Below are positions 34,139 through 43,284 of a DNA stretch of 64,000 nt, piece by piece (position 1 is the stretch's first letter; each line of letters starts with the position of its first letter). The notes under the pieces are model-generated. The model was given only the letters and a program-made list of their open reading frames with translations, was not told the origin of the DNA and ran no database searches. The stretch is from JAXGYX01 sp040772065. Its GTDB lineage: Bacteria; Bacillota; Clostridia; Saccharofermentanales; Fastidiosipilaceae. The translations under genes were made by a program, and so were the position numbers. The stretch is from assembly GCA_040772065.1 (NCBI GenBank), contig JAXGYX010000001.1, positions 1,984,001-2,048,000 on the forward strand. Direction: 5' to 3'.

Positions 34139-34516
34139 ATGTCAGGACAAAGAGCGCGCAGAGTGGGAGACGAGATCAAGCGGGTGCTTTCCGGTGCGAT
34201 TCAAATGGGCATGAAAGATCCGCGCATCCCGGCCTTCACCTCGGTAACCGATGTGGAGATGTCGCGCGACTTGTCGCACGCGACTTGCTATATCAGTGTG
34301 CTTGGCGAGGAGAAAACACAGTTGGCGTGCATCCGGGCGCTCGAAGGGGCGACGGGGTTTTTGCGAGCGGAAATAGCGAAAAAAATTCGTTTGCGCCTGA
34401 CCCCCGAGCTGCATTTTCGGCTGGACCGTACCGTCGAGGAGGGCATGTACATGGACGCTTTGATCGATCGGGCGATGGGACGTTCCGGGGGTGATCATGA
34501 TGACGAAAATGACTGA
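34139..34516 (+). CDS. rbfA: Ribosome-binding factor A
   Basis: This 125-residue KH-like protein helps mature the 30S 16S rRNA 5' end. The family text is clear: RARRVGDEIKRVLSGAIQMGMKDPRIPAFTSVTDVEMSRDLSHATCYIS and LRAEIAKKIRLRLTPELHFRLDRTVEEGMYMD. GGGGAGG precedes the ATG. Its end overlaps nrnA by about 20 bases. Confidence 0.95.
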   Translation: MSGQRARRVGDEIKRVLSGAIQMGMKDPRIPAFTSVTDVEMSRDLSHATCYISVLGEEKTQLACIRALEGATGFLRAEIAKKIRLRLTPELHFRLDRTVEEGMYMDALIDRAMGRSGGDHDDEND

Positions 34517-35609
34517 CGCTGTTTCGGACTCCGATTCGCATGTCCGGACGATGGATTTGATTCTGGACGAGCTGTCCGAGGCGCGGCGGTCAGGTGGTCA
34601 GGTGGTATTGTATCCACATGTCCGGGCGGACGGTGACGCGCTAGGCGGCTGTTTCGCTTTGGCGCGTTTGCTGCGTAAACTGGACATCAATTCACTTGTT
34701 TTGCTCGAAGAGGAGGTGCCGGAGAAATTTATTTTTTTGCCCGGACTTGAACTGGCCGCAATATATGACCAGGCGGACCGGGCGGCTTTGCTGGATCGAC
34801 AATGTGTTGCCGTAGCGATCGACTCACATGGCGCGGACCGGCTGATGTCGCGTGAAACGCTTTATGACGCCGCGCCGGTGAGGATGGTGATTGATCATCA
34901 TGTTTCTGAATTGCCGGTACATCCTCTTTATTATAAAGACACGACTGCCTCCGCTGTTTGTGAGATGATCGGGTCGTTCGCGCTCCATCTGGAAAAAAGA
35001 GAAAACCGCGAGCTGATGGATTTGGATATCGCGACCGCTTTGATGGCGGGGATCATGACCGACACCGGGAGATTTTCCTATTCAAACGTCACCGCACGGA
35101 CTTTCTCGATCGCCTCGAGATTAAAAGCGCACGGTGTGCGAATGAATGATCTGAGTGAACGGCTGTTTGACACTATGTCGCCCGCCAGGATGAGACTCAT
35201 AGCGGTGATTTCCGCGGGTGTCACCTATTATTATGGCGGTCGTCTGGCGGTCGCGCAGATCAGTCTACGTGATAGGGAAGAAGCCGGCGCGCGGGATGAC
35301 AGTGATTTGGACGGGCTCGCGGCGATGTTGCGCACCGTCGAGGGAGTGGACGTCGCGCTGCTGCTCACCGAGGCGGAATGCGGCGCTGTAAGGGGCAATC
35401 TGCGCAGCAACGCGCATTTTGATTCCGCCGCGTTCGCTCGAACTCTGGGCGGTGGCGGGCATGTGCCGGCGGCGGGATTCACCATGGAGAACACGACATT
35501 GAAAGCGGCTTGGGCTCATTGTGTTAAAGCGATGAAGACAAGCCTGGGTATCAAAAATCCGAAGGTGCCTTTTGATGTTATTCGCCTGGACTCGGATGAT
35601 GAGAGATAG
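34497..35609 (+). CDS. nrnA: DHH-family phosphoesterase, NrnA-like (oligoribonuclease/pAp phosphatase)
   Basis: This roughly 370-residue protein degrades short RNA or cyclic-dinucleotide remnants and pAp. Its DHH motifs are HVRADGDALGGCFALAR near residue 40, VAIDSHGADR and MVIDHHVSE, with GIMTDTGRFSYSNVTART further on. The DHHA1 domain at the end has GGGGHVPAAGFTM in the usual glycine-rich place. Several start codons are close together (GTG 34491, ATG 34497 and 34500); I take the ATG at 34497. It sits in the conserved rbfA-nrnA-truB order. Confidence 0.92.
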   Translation: MMTKMTDAVSDSDSHVRTMDLILDELSEARRSGGQVVLYPHVRADGDALGGCFALARLLRKLDINSLVLLEEEVPEKFIFLPGLELAAIYDQADRAALLDRQCVAVAIDSHGADRLMSRETLYDAAPVRMVIDHHVSELPVHPLYYKDTTASAVCEMIGSFALHLEKRENRELMDLDIATALMAGIMTDTGRFSYSNVTARTFSIASRLKAHGVRMNDLSERLFDTMSPARMRLIAVISAGVTYYYGGRLAVAQISLRDREEAGARDDSDLDGLAAMLRTVEGVDVALLLTEAECGAVRGNLRSNAHFDSAAFARTLGGGGHVPAAGFTMENTTLKAAWAHCVKAMKTSLGIKNPKVPFDVIRLDSDDER

Positions 35610-35622
35610 TTTGGAGCGATCA

Positions 35623-36639
35623 ATGCGTATCGACAACCCTTGTGGCATCGTCAATGTCTATAAAGAAAAAGGCTGGACCTCATTTGATGTCGTGGCGGTG
35701 ATGCGGCGGATCTTCGGTCTGCGTCGGGTCGGGCATTGTGGCACCTTGGATCCATTCGCGGAGGGGGTGTTGCCGATCTGTCTGGGCCGCGCCACTTCGA
35801 TTGTGCGCTACACCGAACAGTACGACAAACGATACGCGGTCACCATCGCTTTCGGTCAGGCGACCGACACCCAGGATCTGACGGGAGCGACAATCGGTGG
35901 CCGCACTCCGAGCGCGGAAGAGCTCGACGCTCTGGCCGAGAATGACTGGCGAAAATTAAGAGACCTGGTCGCCACGTTGCCGGGCGAGCATGAACAGGTT
36001 CCGCCCATGTACTCCGCAGTCAAAGTGAAGGGACAGCCGCTATATAAATACGCCAGACGTGGGGAGACTGTGGAGCGTCCCGCGCGCAAAATTAAAATTG
36101 ACCACGCGGACATAATGGCGATCCACGTGACCGACGGACCGACACCTTTGCTTGTGGAGTTGGATATTGGGTGTTCAAAAGGCACATACATACGCACAAT
36201 CGCATCAGATCTTGGAGAGCGATTGGGATTTGGAGCGCACGCGGTTCGACTTGTGCGCACCGCCTGCGGACCCTATGAGCTGAAGGACTCGAGAACACCG
36301 GATGAAGTAAAACAGGTCCTGAACGACATTAAGGATGCCCGGTCTCTCGAGACAGGAGAAGGGTCCGCCGCGGATCACTTGATCTTGCCGATTGACAGTG
36401 CACTGGATTCGTATCCTGTGATAGAATTGGATGCGAATTATTCGATCAAACTTTTGCAAGGTCAAACAGTGAAAGTGCCGAATGATCATTTTTCAGATTT
36501 GACGGACGTTCGATTGCGTGCCAACGGCCCTTTGGGTTTCTTGGGCGTGGTGGTTTTGAAACGACAGGAATCCGGTGATTCCGTTATCTTGGCTGAAAGG
36601 ATGATGGCAGATATTGACGACTATACAACACGATTTTGA
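35623..36639 (+). CDS. truB: tRNA pseudouridine-55 synthase
   Basis: The 338-residue TruB makes pseudouridine at position 55 of tRNAs. It contains the opening GIVNVYKEKGWTSFDVVAVMRR and the catalytic aspartate in GHCGTLDPFAEGVLPICLGRATS. KRYAVTIAFGQATDTQDLTG and SKGTYIRTIASDLGERL follow, and the C-terminal PUA-like part is present. I chose the ATG at 35623, just after TTGGAG and 13 bases past the nrnA stop. It overlaps ribF by 26 bases. Confidence 0.95.
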   Translation: MRIDNPCGIVNVYKEKGWTSFDVVAVMRRIFGLRRVGHCGTLDPFAEGVLPICLGRATSIVRYTEQYDKRYAVTIAFGQATDTQDLTGATIGGRTPSAEELDALAENDWRKLRDLVATLPGEHEQVPPMYSAVKVKGQPLYKYARRGETVERPARKIKIDHADIMAIHVTDGPTPLLVELDIGCSKGTYIRTIASDLGERLGFGAHAVRLVRTACGPYELKDSRTPDEVKQVLNDIKDARSLETGEGSAADHLILPIDSALDSYPVIELDANYSIKLLQGQTVKVPNDHFSDLTDVRLRANGPLGFLGVVVLKRQESGDSVILAERMMADIDDYTTRF

Positions 36640-38932
36640 CCACAGTGGAAACTATTCATTCGATGTGCTTCCCTGCGACGTCCTGCGGGACGATCCGCGG
36701 ACCTTTGGACCTCGCGAAGGATTCGCAGGCGTGGCACTTGGTTTCTTTGATGGAGTGCACCTCGGCCACCGCGAATTGATCCGCTCTTTGGTATATGAAT
36801 GCACGCTGTCGGGCCTGGAGCCCGCGGTTTTTTCCATGGATCGCTATCCCAAACAGAAAAATGATGAGAATGGGAAGCGACTGTTTCAGGGCTACATACA
36901 TGATATGAACACCCGCATGAACACGTTGCGTGAGCTGGGTGTGGAGCGCATGTACATTCAGAAGTTTGACGAGGCGTTCGCGCGGATGAGCGCGGAGTCT
37001 TTTTTGGATGACGTGCTGTATACAAAACTCAAAGCCCGGCTGGTCGTGGTGGGCGCGGATTTTCGCTTTGGACAGGGCGCCAAGGGCGATGTCGCGTTGT
37101 TGCGCGACTGGGCTGAAGATAAAGATGTGCGAGTCATCGTGGCGGAGGACATCCGCAGCGCCGGAGAAGTTGTGTCCAGCACCATCATCCGCGAGGCGAT
37201 CATCAAGGCTGATATGGAAACCGTCTCCCATTTGCTTGGCGCAGATTTCACAATCAGCGGCGTCGTCGTTCCGGGTAACGCTTTGGGGCGAACCATCGGC
37301 ATACCGACCGCCAACATCAAGCTTCCGAAAGGACAGATCTGTCCACCTTTCGGTGTCTATGTGACCCGCACAAGGGTGGGCGAAAACGCGTATTTCTCGG
37401 TCACCAACTGCGGCCTGCGTCCAACTATTAATTCCACTGACGACGAGCCGCTGATTGAGACAACCATCCTAAACGAGGAGATCAATCTATATGGCAAGGA
37501 AATAGAGGTCAGTTTTCTCCACTTCCAACGTCCGGAACGTAAATTCTCCAGTTTTTTGTCGCTTGTGACCCAAATGCGTGAGGACATGACCGCCGCCGCC
37601 GAATGGCAGGAGGCGCACGAGGTGCTTTGGAAAATCACCGAAAAAAGAGGCGTGAATATTTGGGCGTTGCCGTCCAGACGATTTCACAGTTGTGTGTTGA
37701 ACATCAGTTTCAGCACGCCGGCCGACTCGGAGCGATCCGCGCTGCACGCGCTGCTTTCCAGGGTATTGACCGCGTGTTCGGCGGCGTATCCGACCAGGGC
37801 GTCGCTGGCGAGGAAACTGGATGAATTATATGGGGCCTCGTTTGACACCTATATTCAGCGAGAGGGTGATTGGCAGACGGTTGTGTTCAATGGCAACGCC
37901 GTGCATACCGGTGTGGATGGAAGTAGGCCGTTTCACGAGCTGATCTCGCTGGTCGCCGACTGCGTGCTAAAACCGCTGCTGGATGAGAACGGCGTTTTGG
38001 ACGCGGCGATTGTCGAACAGGAAAAACGAAGTTTGCTGCTGGAGATTGAGGCGCGCAAGAACGATCGGGCGAAATACGCGTTCGATCGTATGCTGCAAAT
38101 CACTTGCGGTGACAACCCGCAAGGTATTCCTTCCAGTGGAGATCCGCGGTTTTTGCGGGACATCACGCCGTATCAACTCACCGCCGCCTGGCGCGACTGG
38201 TTGCGCGACGCCGAAATCAGCATCAACCTGGCCGGCCGCCTGGACGCCGAGTCATTGGATTTATTAAAAGAGAAATTGGACGAAGTTCCGTTCAACGCGA
38301 ATCGCGCGAACAAACAGGCCGGCAAGACACCGGCGCCGTTTTGTCCGGGTGAGGTCAGCGAAATCCGTGAGTGCGCGGCGCTTGAACAGGCGCGAATCGC
38401 GCTGGTCTACGCCGGCTTGCCACCTTATCCGTCGTATAAAGTCGAGGCTGTGAGCGTGTTGAACAGCATGCTGGGGGCTCATGCCCATTCATTGCTTTTT
38501 GATGTGGTGCGAGAGCGCCACGGACTCGCGTACAGCATTTCATCCGCTCCGTTGCGCTACCTGTCATCAATCTATGTTAGTGCGGGGGTGTATCCTGAGT
38601 CGATTGATCAGGCGATCGCTGATATCGAAGCTCAAATCGAATGCCTTGCCTCCGGTGATGTCGACCGCAGAATTTTTGACAGTTCGAAGGAAATGGTACG
38701 CAATCAACTGCTTTCCATTGCCGACAATATGGAGCAACTGTTGCTTTTCAAGCGCAACAACATTACTTCAGGCCGCAACATGGATGTGTCGGATTCATTG
38801 AAACTGCTCGCCGAGGTCACACCCGAGGACGTCGCCCGAATCGCGGCGGATCTGCGACGGGTCACAACATACGTGTTGTTGCCGGAGACGCTCGCAGAGT
38901 CAAATGCAACCAAAGAGGAGACGCGTTCATGA
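36614..38932 (+). CDS. ribF: RibF (riboflavin kinase/FAD synthetase) continuous with an M16-like YmfF domain
   Basis: One open frame of 772 codons joins two proteins that are normally separate. Residues 1-335 are RibF, which makes FMN and FAD: GFFDGVHLGHRELI, VGADFRFGQGAKGD, SSTIIREAI, then the kinase part GRTIGIPTANIKLP. Residues 337-772 match the M16-like YmfF group. This half lacks the HxxEH zinc motif (LHALLS stands at that place) and so is probably the inactive partner of the gene downstream. At the junction AGGAGG (37608-37613) sits 8 bases before an in-frame GTG (37622). The second half may therefore also be made alone. The start is a TTG inside truB. Confidence 0.88.
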   Translation: MTTIQHDFDHSGNYSFDVLPCDVLRDDPRTFGPREGFAGVALGFFDGVHLGHRELIRSLVYECTLSGLEPAVFSMDRYPKQKNDENGKRLFQGYIHDMNTRMNTLRELGVERMYIQKFDEAFARMSAESFLDDVLYTKLKARLVVVGADFRFGQGAKGDVALLRDWAEDKDVRVIVAEDIRSAGEVVSSTIIREAIIKADMETVSHLLGADFTISGVVVPGNALGRTIGIPTANIKLPKGQICPPFGVYVTRTRVGENAYFSVTNCGLRPTINSTDDEPLIETTILNEEINLYGKEIEVSFLHFQRPERKFSSFLSLVTQMREDMTAAAEWQEAHEVLWKITEKRGVNIWALPSRRFHSCVLNISFSTPADSERSALHALLSRVLTACSAAYPTRASLARKLDELYGASFDTYIQREGDWQTVVFNGNAVHTGVDGSRPFHELISLVADCVLKPLLDENGVLDAAIVEQEKRSLLLEIEARKNDRAKYAFDRMLQITCGDNPQGIPSSGDPRFLRDITPYQLTAAWRDWLRDAEISINLAGRLDAESLDLLKEKLDEVPFNANRANKQAGKTPAPFCPGEVSEIRECAALEQARIALVYAGLPPYPSYKVEAVSVLNSMLGAHAHSLLFDVVRERHGLAYSISSAPLRYLSSIYVSAGVYPESIDQAIADIEAQIECLASGDVDRRIFDSSKEMVRNQLLSIADNMEQLLLFKRNNITSGRNMDVSDSLKLLAEVTPEDVARIAADLRRVTTYVLLPETLAESNATKEETRS
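37608..37624 (+). promoter_or_regulatory. Internal ribosome binding site and GTG start at the RibF/YmfF junction
   Basis: AGGAGG at 37608-37613, spaced 8 bases from GTG at 37622, lies in frame at codon 337. It falls exactly where a separate YmfF-like protein would begin. Translation from here would give a 436-residue M16-like protein, the normal length of the family. Confidence 0.7.
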
Positions 38933-40284
38933 CAACCCGATACGGATTCATCCGCAATGAAAAGAAAGACACGCTGTCCGGTTCTTTGATGCGGACTTAT
39001 CAGCATATCAGCGGGATGAACATCACTTTTGTGCCCAAATCAGGATTTAGCAAAAAGTTTGCGGCCATTCTCATTCCGTACGGCTCGATTCATACAAAAT
39101 TTTACGAAAGCGGTGAAAACGAGGAAGGGCGTGAACCGGTTACCGTTCCTGCGGGCACCGCGCATTATTTGGAGCATTGCGTCTTCTCACGAAATGAAGA
39201 TGGTGACGGAGGGCTGCTGGGTAGATTAGCCACTTTTGGCGCCCAGGCCAACGCGTACACAACCTACACCCATACATTGTATTATTTCAGCACGGTCGAC
39301 CACTTTTCAGAAGCGCTTCAATTATATTTGCGGGCGATTTCAAACCCACCGTTGAATGATGAGCGGGTGGAGGCCGAGCGTGACATAATCGCGGCGGAAC
39401 TGAATATGTATCGAGACGACCCGGACAATGTGGCCTTCAATCGACTGATGGGAAATCTGTTTCTGGAGCATGGGGCGAGAGAGGACATTGGCGGAACAGT
39501 GGACAGCATCCGTTCCATTACAAGCGATCATCTCCGGACCGTCCACCGCAATTTCTACGCGCCTAACTTCCAGTCGCTTGTGTTGGCGGGAGATTTCGAT
39601 GATGACTACATCATGGATTTGCTGGAGACGTTGGATCGTGAGCTGCCTGATTCATCGGTCGCCTGGCCGGCGGACCCCATTATGGGGGTTGAACAGCCAC
39701 GAACCGCTCGTTATTCGGAGACCGTCCGGGCGGACGTCGCGGCGGAATCATTTTTATTGGGTTATAAAGACAGCCATGTCAACGCTTTGACCAAAAGTGG
39801 TGGCTGCAATTTGATGATGCATCAACTGGCGGGTCAGCTATATATCGATTCCATTATTGGAGCGGCGACCCCGCTTTACGAAAAACTGTACGCCGAGGGC
39901 GTTATCAATGATTCTTTCTCGGTATCCTATATGCGCGAATCAGATTTCGCCTTTGTACTGGTCGGCGGAGAATCTGAAAACCCCGAAGCCTCGGCGGACG
40001 CCGTGCATCAAGCCTTGACCGAAGCGGTCCGCAGTGGGACCATTGATGAGGATCTATTTGATCTTCAGAAGAAAGTGGTCACCGGACAGTTCATCCGTTC
40101 GCTCGACTCGGTGGATGCCGCCGGCATGACCGCGGCGCATTGCCGCCTGAACAACATTGATTTGTTCGATTACTCCGGCGTGTTTTCACGAATCGATCTG
40201 GATGATACAATTGCCACTATGGATTTTTTGTCTGATCAGGATATTTTTTCCCGAATCATCGTAAAGAAATTGAAGGAGAGTTAA
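38929..40284 (+). CDS. M16-family zinc peptidase, YmfH-like
   Basis: This 451-residue protein has the inverted zinc motif HYLEH (HxxEH) near residue 83 (GTAHYLEHCVFSR) and a downstream Glu in the ERDIIAAELNMY helix. FGAQANAYTTYTHTLYYFST is typical of the M16 N-terminal domain. It overlaps the preceding inactive M16-like frame by four bases. Such active/inactive pairs work as heterodimers. Relatives in Bacillus have been tied to maturation of elongation factor P, but the substrate here is unknown. Confidence 0.9.
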   Translation: MTTRYGFIRNEKKDTLSGSLMRTYQHISGMNITFVPKSGFSKKFAAILIPYGSIHTKFYESGENEEGREPVTVPAGTAHYLEHCVFSRNEDGDGGLLGRLATFGAQANAYTTYTHTLYYFSTVDHFSEALQLYLRAISNPPLNDERVEAERDIIAAELNMYRDDPDNVAFNRLMGNLFLEHGAREDIGGTVDSIRSITSDHLRTVHRNFYAPNFQSLVLAGDFDDDYIMDLLETLDRELPDSSVAWPADPIMGVEQPRTARYSETVRADVAAESFLLGYKDSHVNALTKSGGCNLMMHQLAGQLYIDSIIGAATPLYEKLYAEGVINDSFSVSYMRESDFAFVLVGGESENPEASADAVHQALTEAVRSGTIDEDLFDLQKKVVTGQFIRSLDSVDAAGMTAAHCRLNNIDLFDYSGVFSRIDLDDTIATMDFLSDQDIFSRIIVKKLKES

Positions 40285-40287
40285 ACC

Positions 40288-41748
40288 ATGTCCAGCGATT
40301 ATCTAGTCGCCTTTCCCGGGCTTGGCATCGATCCGTTCCCGGTAAATCGCGTCGCTTTTTCTATTTTGGGTCTACCAATCTATTGGTATGGGCTGATCAT
40401 TGCGATCGCCGCGGTGCTTTGCATGATCCTCGCGTTTCGTGATTCTCAAAAATTTGATTTGAGCGCGGACGACGTGGTGGATATCATGTTGCTGGTCGTG
40501 CCTCTGATGATTATTTTCGCGCGATTGTATTACGTGGCCTTTCAATGGGATTATTATCGTGATAATCTATCGCGTATCTTTGACACTCGAGATGGCGGAC
40601 TGGCCTTCTATGGCGGTGTGATCGGTGGGGTGATCGGACTATTCATCTTTTCAAAATGGAAGAAGAAAAAGGTCGGAGATATTCTTGATTTTTGCGCGGT
40701 CTATGTTCCACTGGGACAGGCGATCGGTCGTTGGGGCAATTTCTTCAACCAAGAGGCGTTCGGCACCAATACAAAGTTGCCTTGGGGAATGATCAGCAAT
40801 GGAACCGCAGACTATTTTTTGCAACATCCACAACTGGGTCAGGATCCAACCACGCCGGTTCATCCGACATTCTTCTATGAGTTCATCGCGAATATTGTTA
40901 TTTTTTTCATTTTGCTCAAAGTTCGTAAAGAATCAAAAATACGTTTTGAAACATTCTCGTGGTACATCGTCTTGTATGGCGCCGTGCGCTTCTTTGTCGA
41001 GAGCATCCGCACTGACTCGCTGTACATAGGTCACACAAACTTGCGCGTGTCCATGTTGATCTCCGCGCTGATGGTGCTCGGCGGATTGGCTTTCCTGGGT
41101 GTGTTGTGGCTCAACGATCGCAGGATGATCAAACAAGGCCTGGTGACACCTGATGGGACTGTGCTCGAGCCTGAAATGAATGAAGCCGGAACGGATGAAA
41201 AAGACATGACGGAAGAAACCGCCGGGTCTGAGATTGAGGAATCCGCTGACAAAGAGAAAACGGTGAGTTACGCCAATATTGAGATTCATGACGGCGGCGA
41301 AGAGGAATACATTGATCTAACTGAAATCTATCAAACAGAGAAGACCGGCGATGAAGAATCGTTTGAGGCGATTCCGCCCGACGGCGTGTCGCTGGAAGAG
41401 CTGGCGGCCGAGGAGGAATATCCGGACGCCGCTCAGGTGAGTCAGCTTCTGGATGATGAACAAAAATCGAAGGAGGCGGTTGAACGTGAGTCTGACGTGG
41501 AATTTCCACAGGACGAGTACGCGAAAACCGATGCCCGGCCGGCCGATGACGCCGAGTATGCCGATGTGGCGGAACTATATGACGCGACCAAGCTTAAGGA
41601 TGCGGGAGCCGATAAAATGATTGAGGAGATTACCGCCGAGCAAGCCGCGTCTAAAGAGTCTGACTCATTAACTGTCGACGCCTTCTTGGCACGGACGGAT
41701 TCAGATTCGCAGGCCGATGATCAGGACGAAAGTAAGACCGACCGGTGA
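40288..41748 (+). CDS. lgt: Prolipoprotein diacylglyceryl transferase with long acidic tail
   Basis: Lgt attaches diacylglycerol from phosphatidylglycerol to the lipobox cysteine of prelipoproteins. The first 280 residues are the membrane enzyme: LPIYWYGLIIAIAAVL, GGLAFYGGVIGG, the signature GQAIGRWGNFFNQEAFG near residue 140, and HPTFFYEF. Residues about 295-486 are an unusual extension, strongly acidic (many Glu and Asp, few aromatics) and without recognisable domains. Usual Lgt ends near residue 280. It follows the M16 gene by three bases and overlaps the SEDS gene by four. Confidence 0.93.
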   Translation: MSSDYLVAFPGLGIDPFPVNRVAFSILGLPIYWYGLIIAIAAVLCMILAFRDSQKFDLSADDVVDIMLLVVPLMIIFARLYYVAFQWDYYRDNLSRIFDTRDGGLAFYGGVIGGVIGLFIFSKWKKKKVGDILDFCAVYVPLGQAIGRWGNFFNQEAFGTNTKLPWGMISNGTADYFLQHPQLGQDPTTPVHPTFFYEFIANIVIFFILLKVRKESKIRFETFSWYIVLYGAVRFFVESIRTDSLYIGHTNLRVSMLISALMVLGGLAFLGVLWLNDRRMIKQGLVTPDGTVLEPEMNEAGTDEKDMTEETAGSEIEESADKEKTVSYANIEIHDGGEEEYIDLTEIYQTEKTGDEESFEAIPPDGVSLEELAAEEEYPDAAQVSQLLDDEQKSKEAVERESDVEFPQDEYAKTDARPADDAEYADVAELYDATKLKDAGADKMIEEITAEQAASKESDSLTVDAFLARTDSDSQADDQDESKTDR

Positions 41749-42884
41749 GAAGCACAAGTATTGAACAGACCAGACAGACTCCGTTTTATCGCACGCTGGA
41801 CTATTGGCTGCTGATCCCGGTGCTTTGCATTTGTGGAATCAGCCTCTATGTGTTGAGCTTCGTTTTAGAGCGGCGCCTGCCGGGAGGATACCCGCGCAAC
41901 TTTATTGTCCAGTGCGCGTCGGTCGTGATCGGCTTCACGGTGATGCTGTTAATCGCCAAACTGGGGGTGGATAAACTGCGCCTCGTTGGATGGATCACCT
42001 ACGTGCTCGCGGTGGGGCTGCAGCTGATGCTTCCTTTGTTCGGCGATCAGGCGATCGCGGCACGCACGGGTTCCAACAGCTGGTTGAAAGTGCCACTTGT
42101 CGGGTCGATGCAGCCTTCTGAGTTCAGCAAAATCGCGCTGTTGATCCTGGTGTCCTTTGTGTTGGAGGGCATGTTGGATAATAAATACAGCTACGCCAAG
42201 GGAGCCGGTTTGATCACACTGCTGGTCGCGCCCCATTTTGTCCTGATTTTGGGCATGCAAAAAGACTTTGGCACAGCGATGGTGATTGTCTTCATGCTGG
42301 CGGTGATGATCTTTATCTGGGGCATCCGTCTGCGCTACGTTGTGTTGGCCGGCTCGTTGATGATCATCGCCATTCCGTTGATCTGGACGTTCTATTTGGT
42401 GGAGTATCAGAAAAAACGCATCTTGGCCTTCTTGTATCCGGGGTATGATCCCGACGCGACCTACAACGTCGATCAGGCCAAACGCGCCATCGCGGCGGGT
42501 GGGTTGACAGGTCACCGCTCCGGTGGACACATCGATGTGCCGGTGCAAGAATCGGATTTTATCTTTTCCGCTGTTGGTGAGCTGCTGGGTTTTGTTGGCG
42601 CCGCCGCGCTGATTGTCTTGATTTTTGTCTTTCTTTTACGCGCGATCTATGTTTCATCGAAGGCGACAACCTCCGCCTTGCGCTATATGGGAGCGGGTGT
42701 CACATCTGTGTTCGCCGTTCACTCCATCGAAAATATCGGAATGTGTCTTGGCTTGCTGCCGGTCACGGGCATCCCTCTTCCTTTTGTGAGCCAGGGTGGA
42801 TCGGCGATGGTGGCGAACTTTCTTTCGTTGGGTGTGCTGATGGCGATTGTGCAGGAGCGAAATCAACGCCAATTCACATTTTGA
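41745..42884 (+). CDS. rodA: SEDS-family glycosyltransferase, RodA/FtsW-type
   Basis: This 379-residue membrane protein with about ten helices polymerises lipid II glycan strands. Its SEDS signatures are GSNSWLKVPLVGSMQPSEFSKIALLIL, KDFGTAMVI, DFIFSAVGELLGFVG with the conserved catalytic-type Asp, and GIPLPFVSQGGSAMVANFLSLGVL. A second SEDS gene (59676) lies in the dcw cluster and is the better FtsW candidate. This one therefore probably serves elongation with a class B PBP. The start is a GTG overlapping the lgt stop. Confidence 0.88.
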   Translation: MRSTSIEQTRQTPFYRTLDYWLLIPVLCICGISLYVLSFVLERRLPGGYPRNFIVQCASVVIGFTVMLLIAKLGVDKLRLVGWITYVLAVGLQLMLPLFGDQAIAARTGSNSWLKVPLVGSMQPSEFSKIALLILVSFVLEGMLDNKYSYAKGAGLITLLVAPHFVLILGMQKDFGTAMVIVFMLAVMIFIWGIRLRYVVLAGSLMIIAIPLIWTFYLVEYQKKRILAFLYPGYDPDATYNVDQAKRAIAAGGLTGHRSGGHIDVPVQESDFIFSAVGELLGFVGAAALIVLIFVFLLRAIYVSSKATTSALRYMGAGVTSVFAVHSIENIGMCLGLLPVTGIPLPFVSQGGSAMVANFLSLGVLMAIVQERNQRQFTF

Positions 42885-42999
42885 TCGAACCCTGAGCGAA
42901 GAAAATAATTTTGGGCGACCTATTGCATTCTTGTATTTGATGACATATACTTACTAAAATTCGATTTGATTATCGAAATATCGAAACCATCGATTGAGT

Positions 43000-43250
43000 A
43001 ATAGTAAGGTCTTGTGATTGGCACAGAGAGCGCCCGTTGGTGGAAATGGCGTCTGATCCGGATACTGAATGGACTCATGAGGGCGGCAGGAAAGTTCGCG
43101 AGGACGAGTAATGGCCGACGGGGACTTCACCCGTTATCCGGAAGAACACATGTTGGTGTGGAGAGAGGGCGTTTACGAACGCCAATTTAGGTGGTACCGC
43201 AGGAGTCTCGGCTTTTGTCCTATGGAGGACAAGAGCCGTTTTTTTGTTTA
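43000..43250 (+). promoter_or_regulatory. T-box leader, tryptophan-specific
   Basis: This leader of the trp operon carries the hallmark T-box sequence AATTTAGGTGGTACCGC (43184-43200), which pairs with the tRNA acceptor end. Upstream, in the specifier loop context ACTGAATGGACT, is the codon TGG (43070-43072), matching tRNA-Trp. A competing terminator hairpin follows at 43209. Uncharged tRNA-Trp would favour the antiterminator and turn on trpE onward. The 5' edge is approximate. The rest of the gap 42885-42999 holds only AT-rich sequence, probably the promoter. Confidence 0.9.
43209..43246 (+). terminator. Terminator arm of the T-box
   Basis: CGGCT-TTTGTCC and GGACAA-GAGCCG form the stem, followed by seven T. 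It competes with the antiterminator that includes the T-box sequence. Confidence 0.88.
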
Positions 43251-43284
43251 AAAAATATCGCGATCCGCGGTCGGGAGGGTAGAG

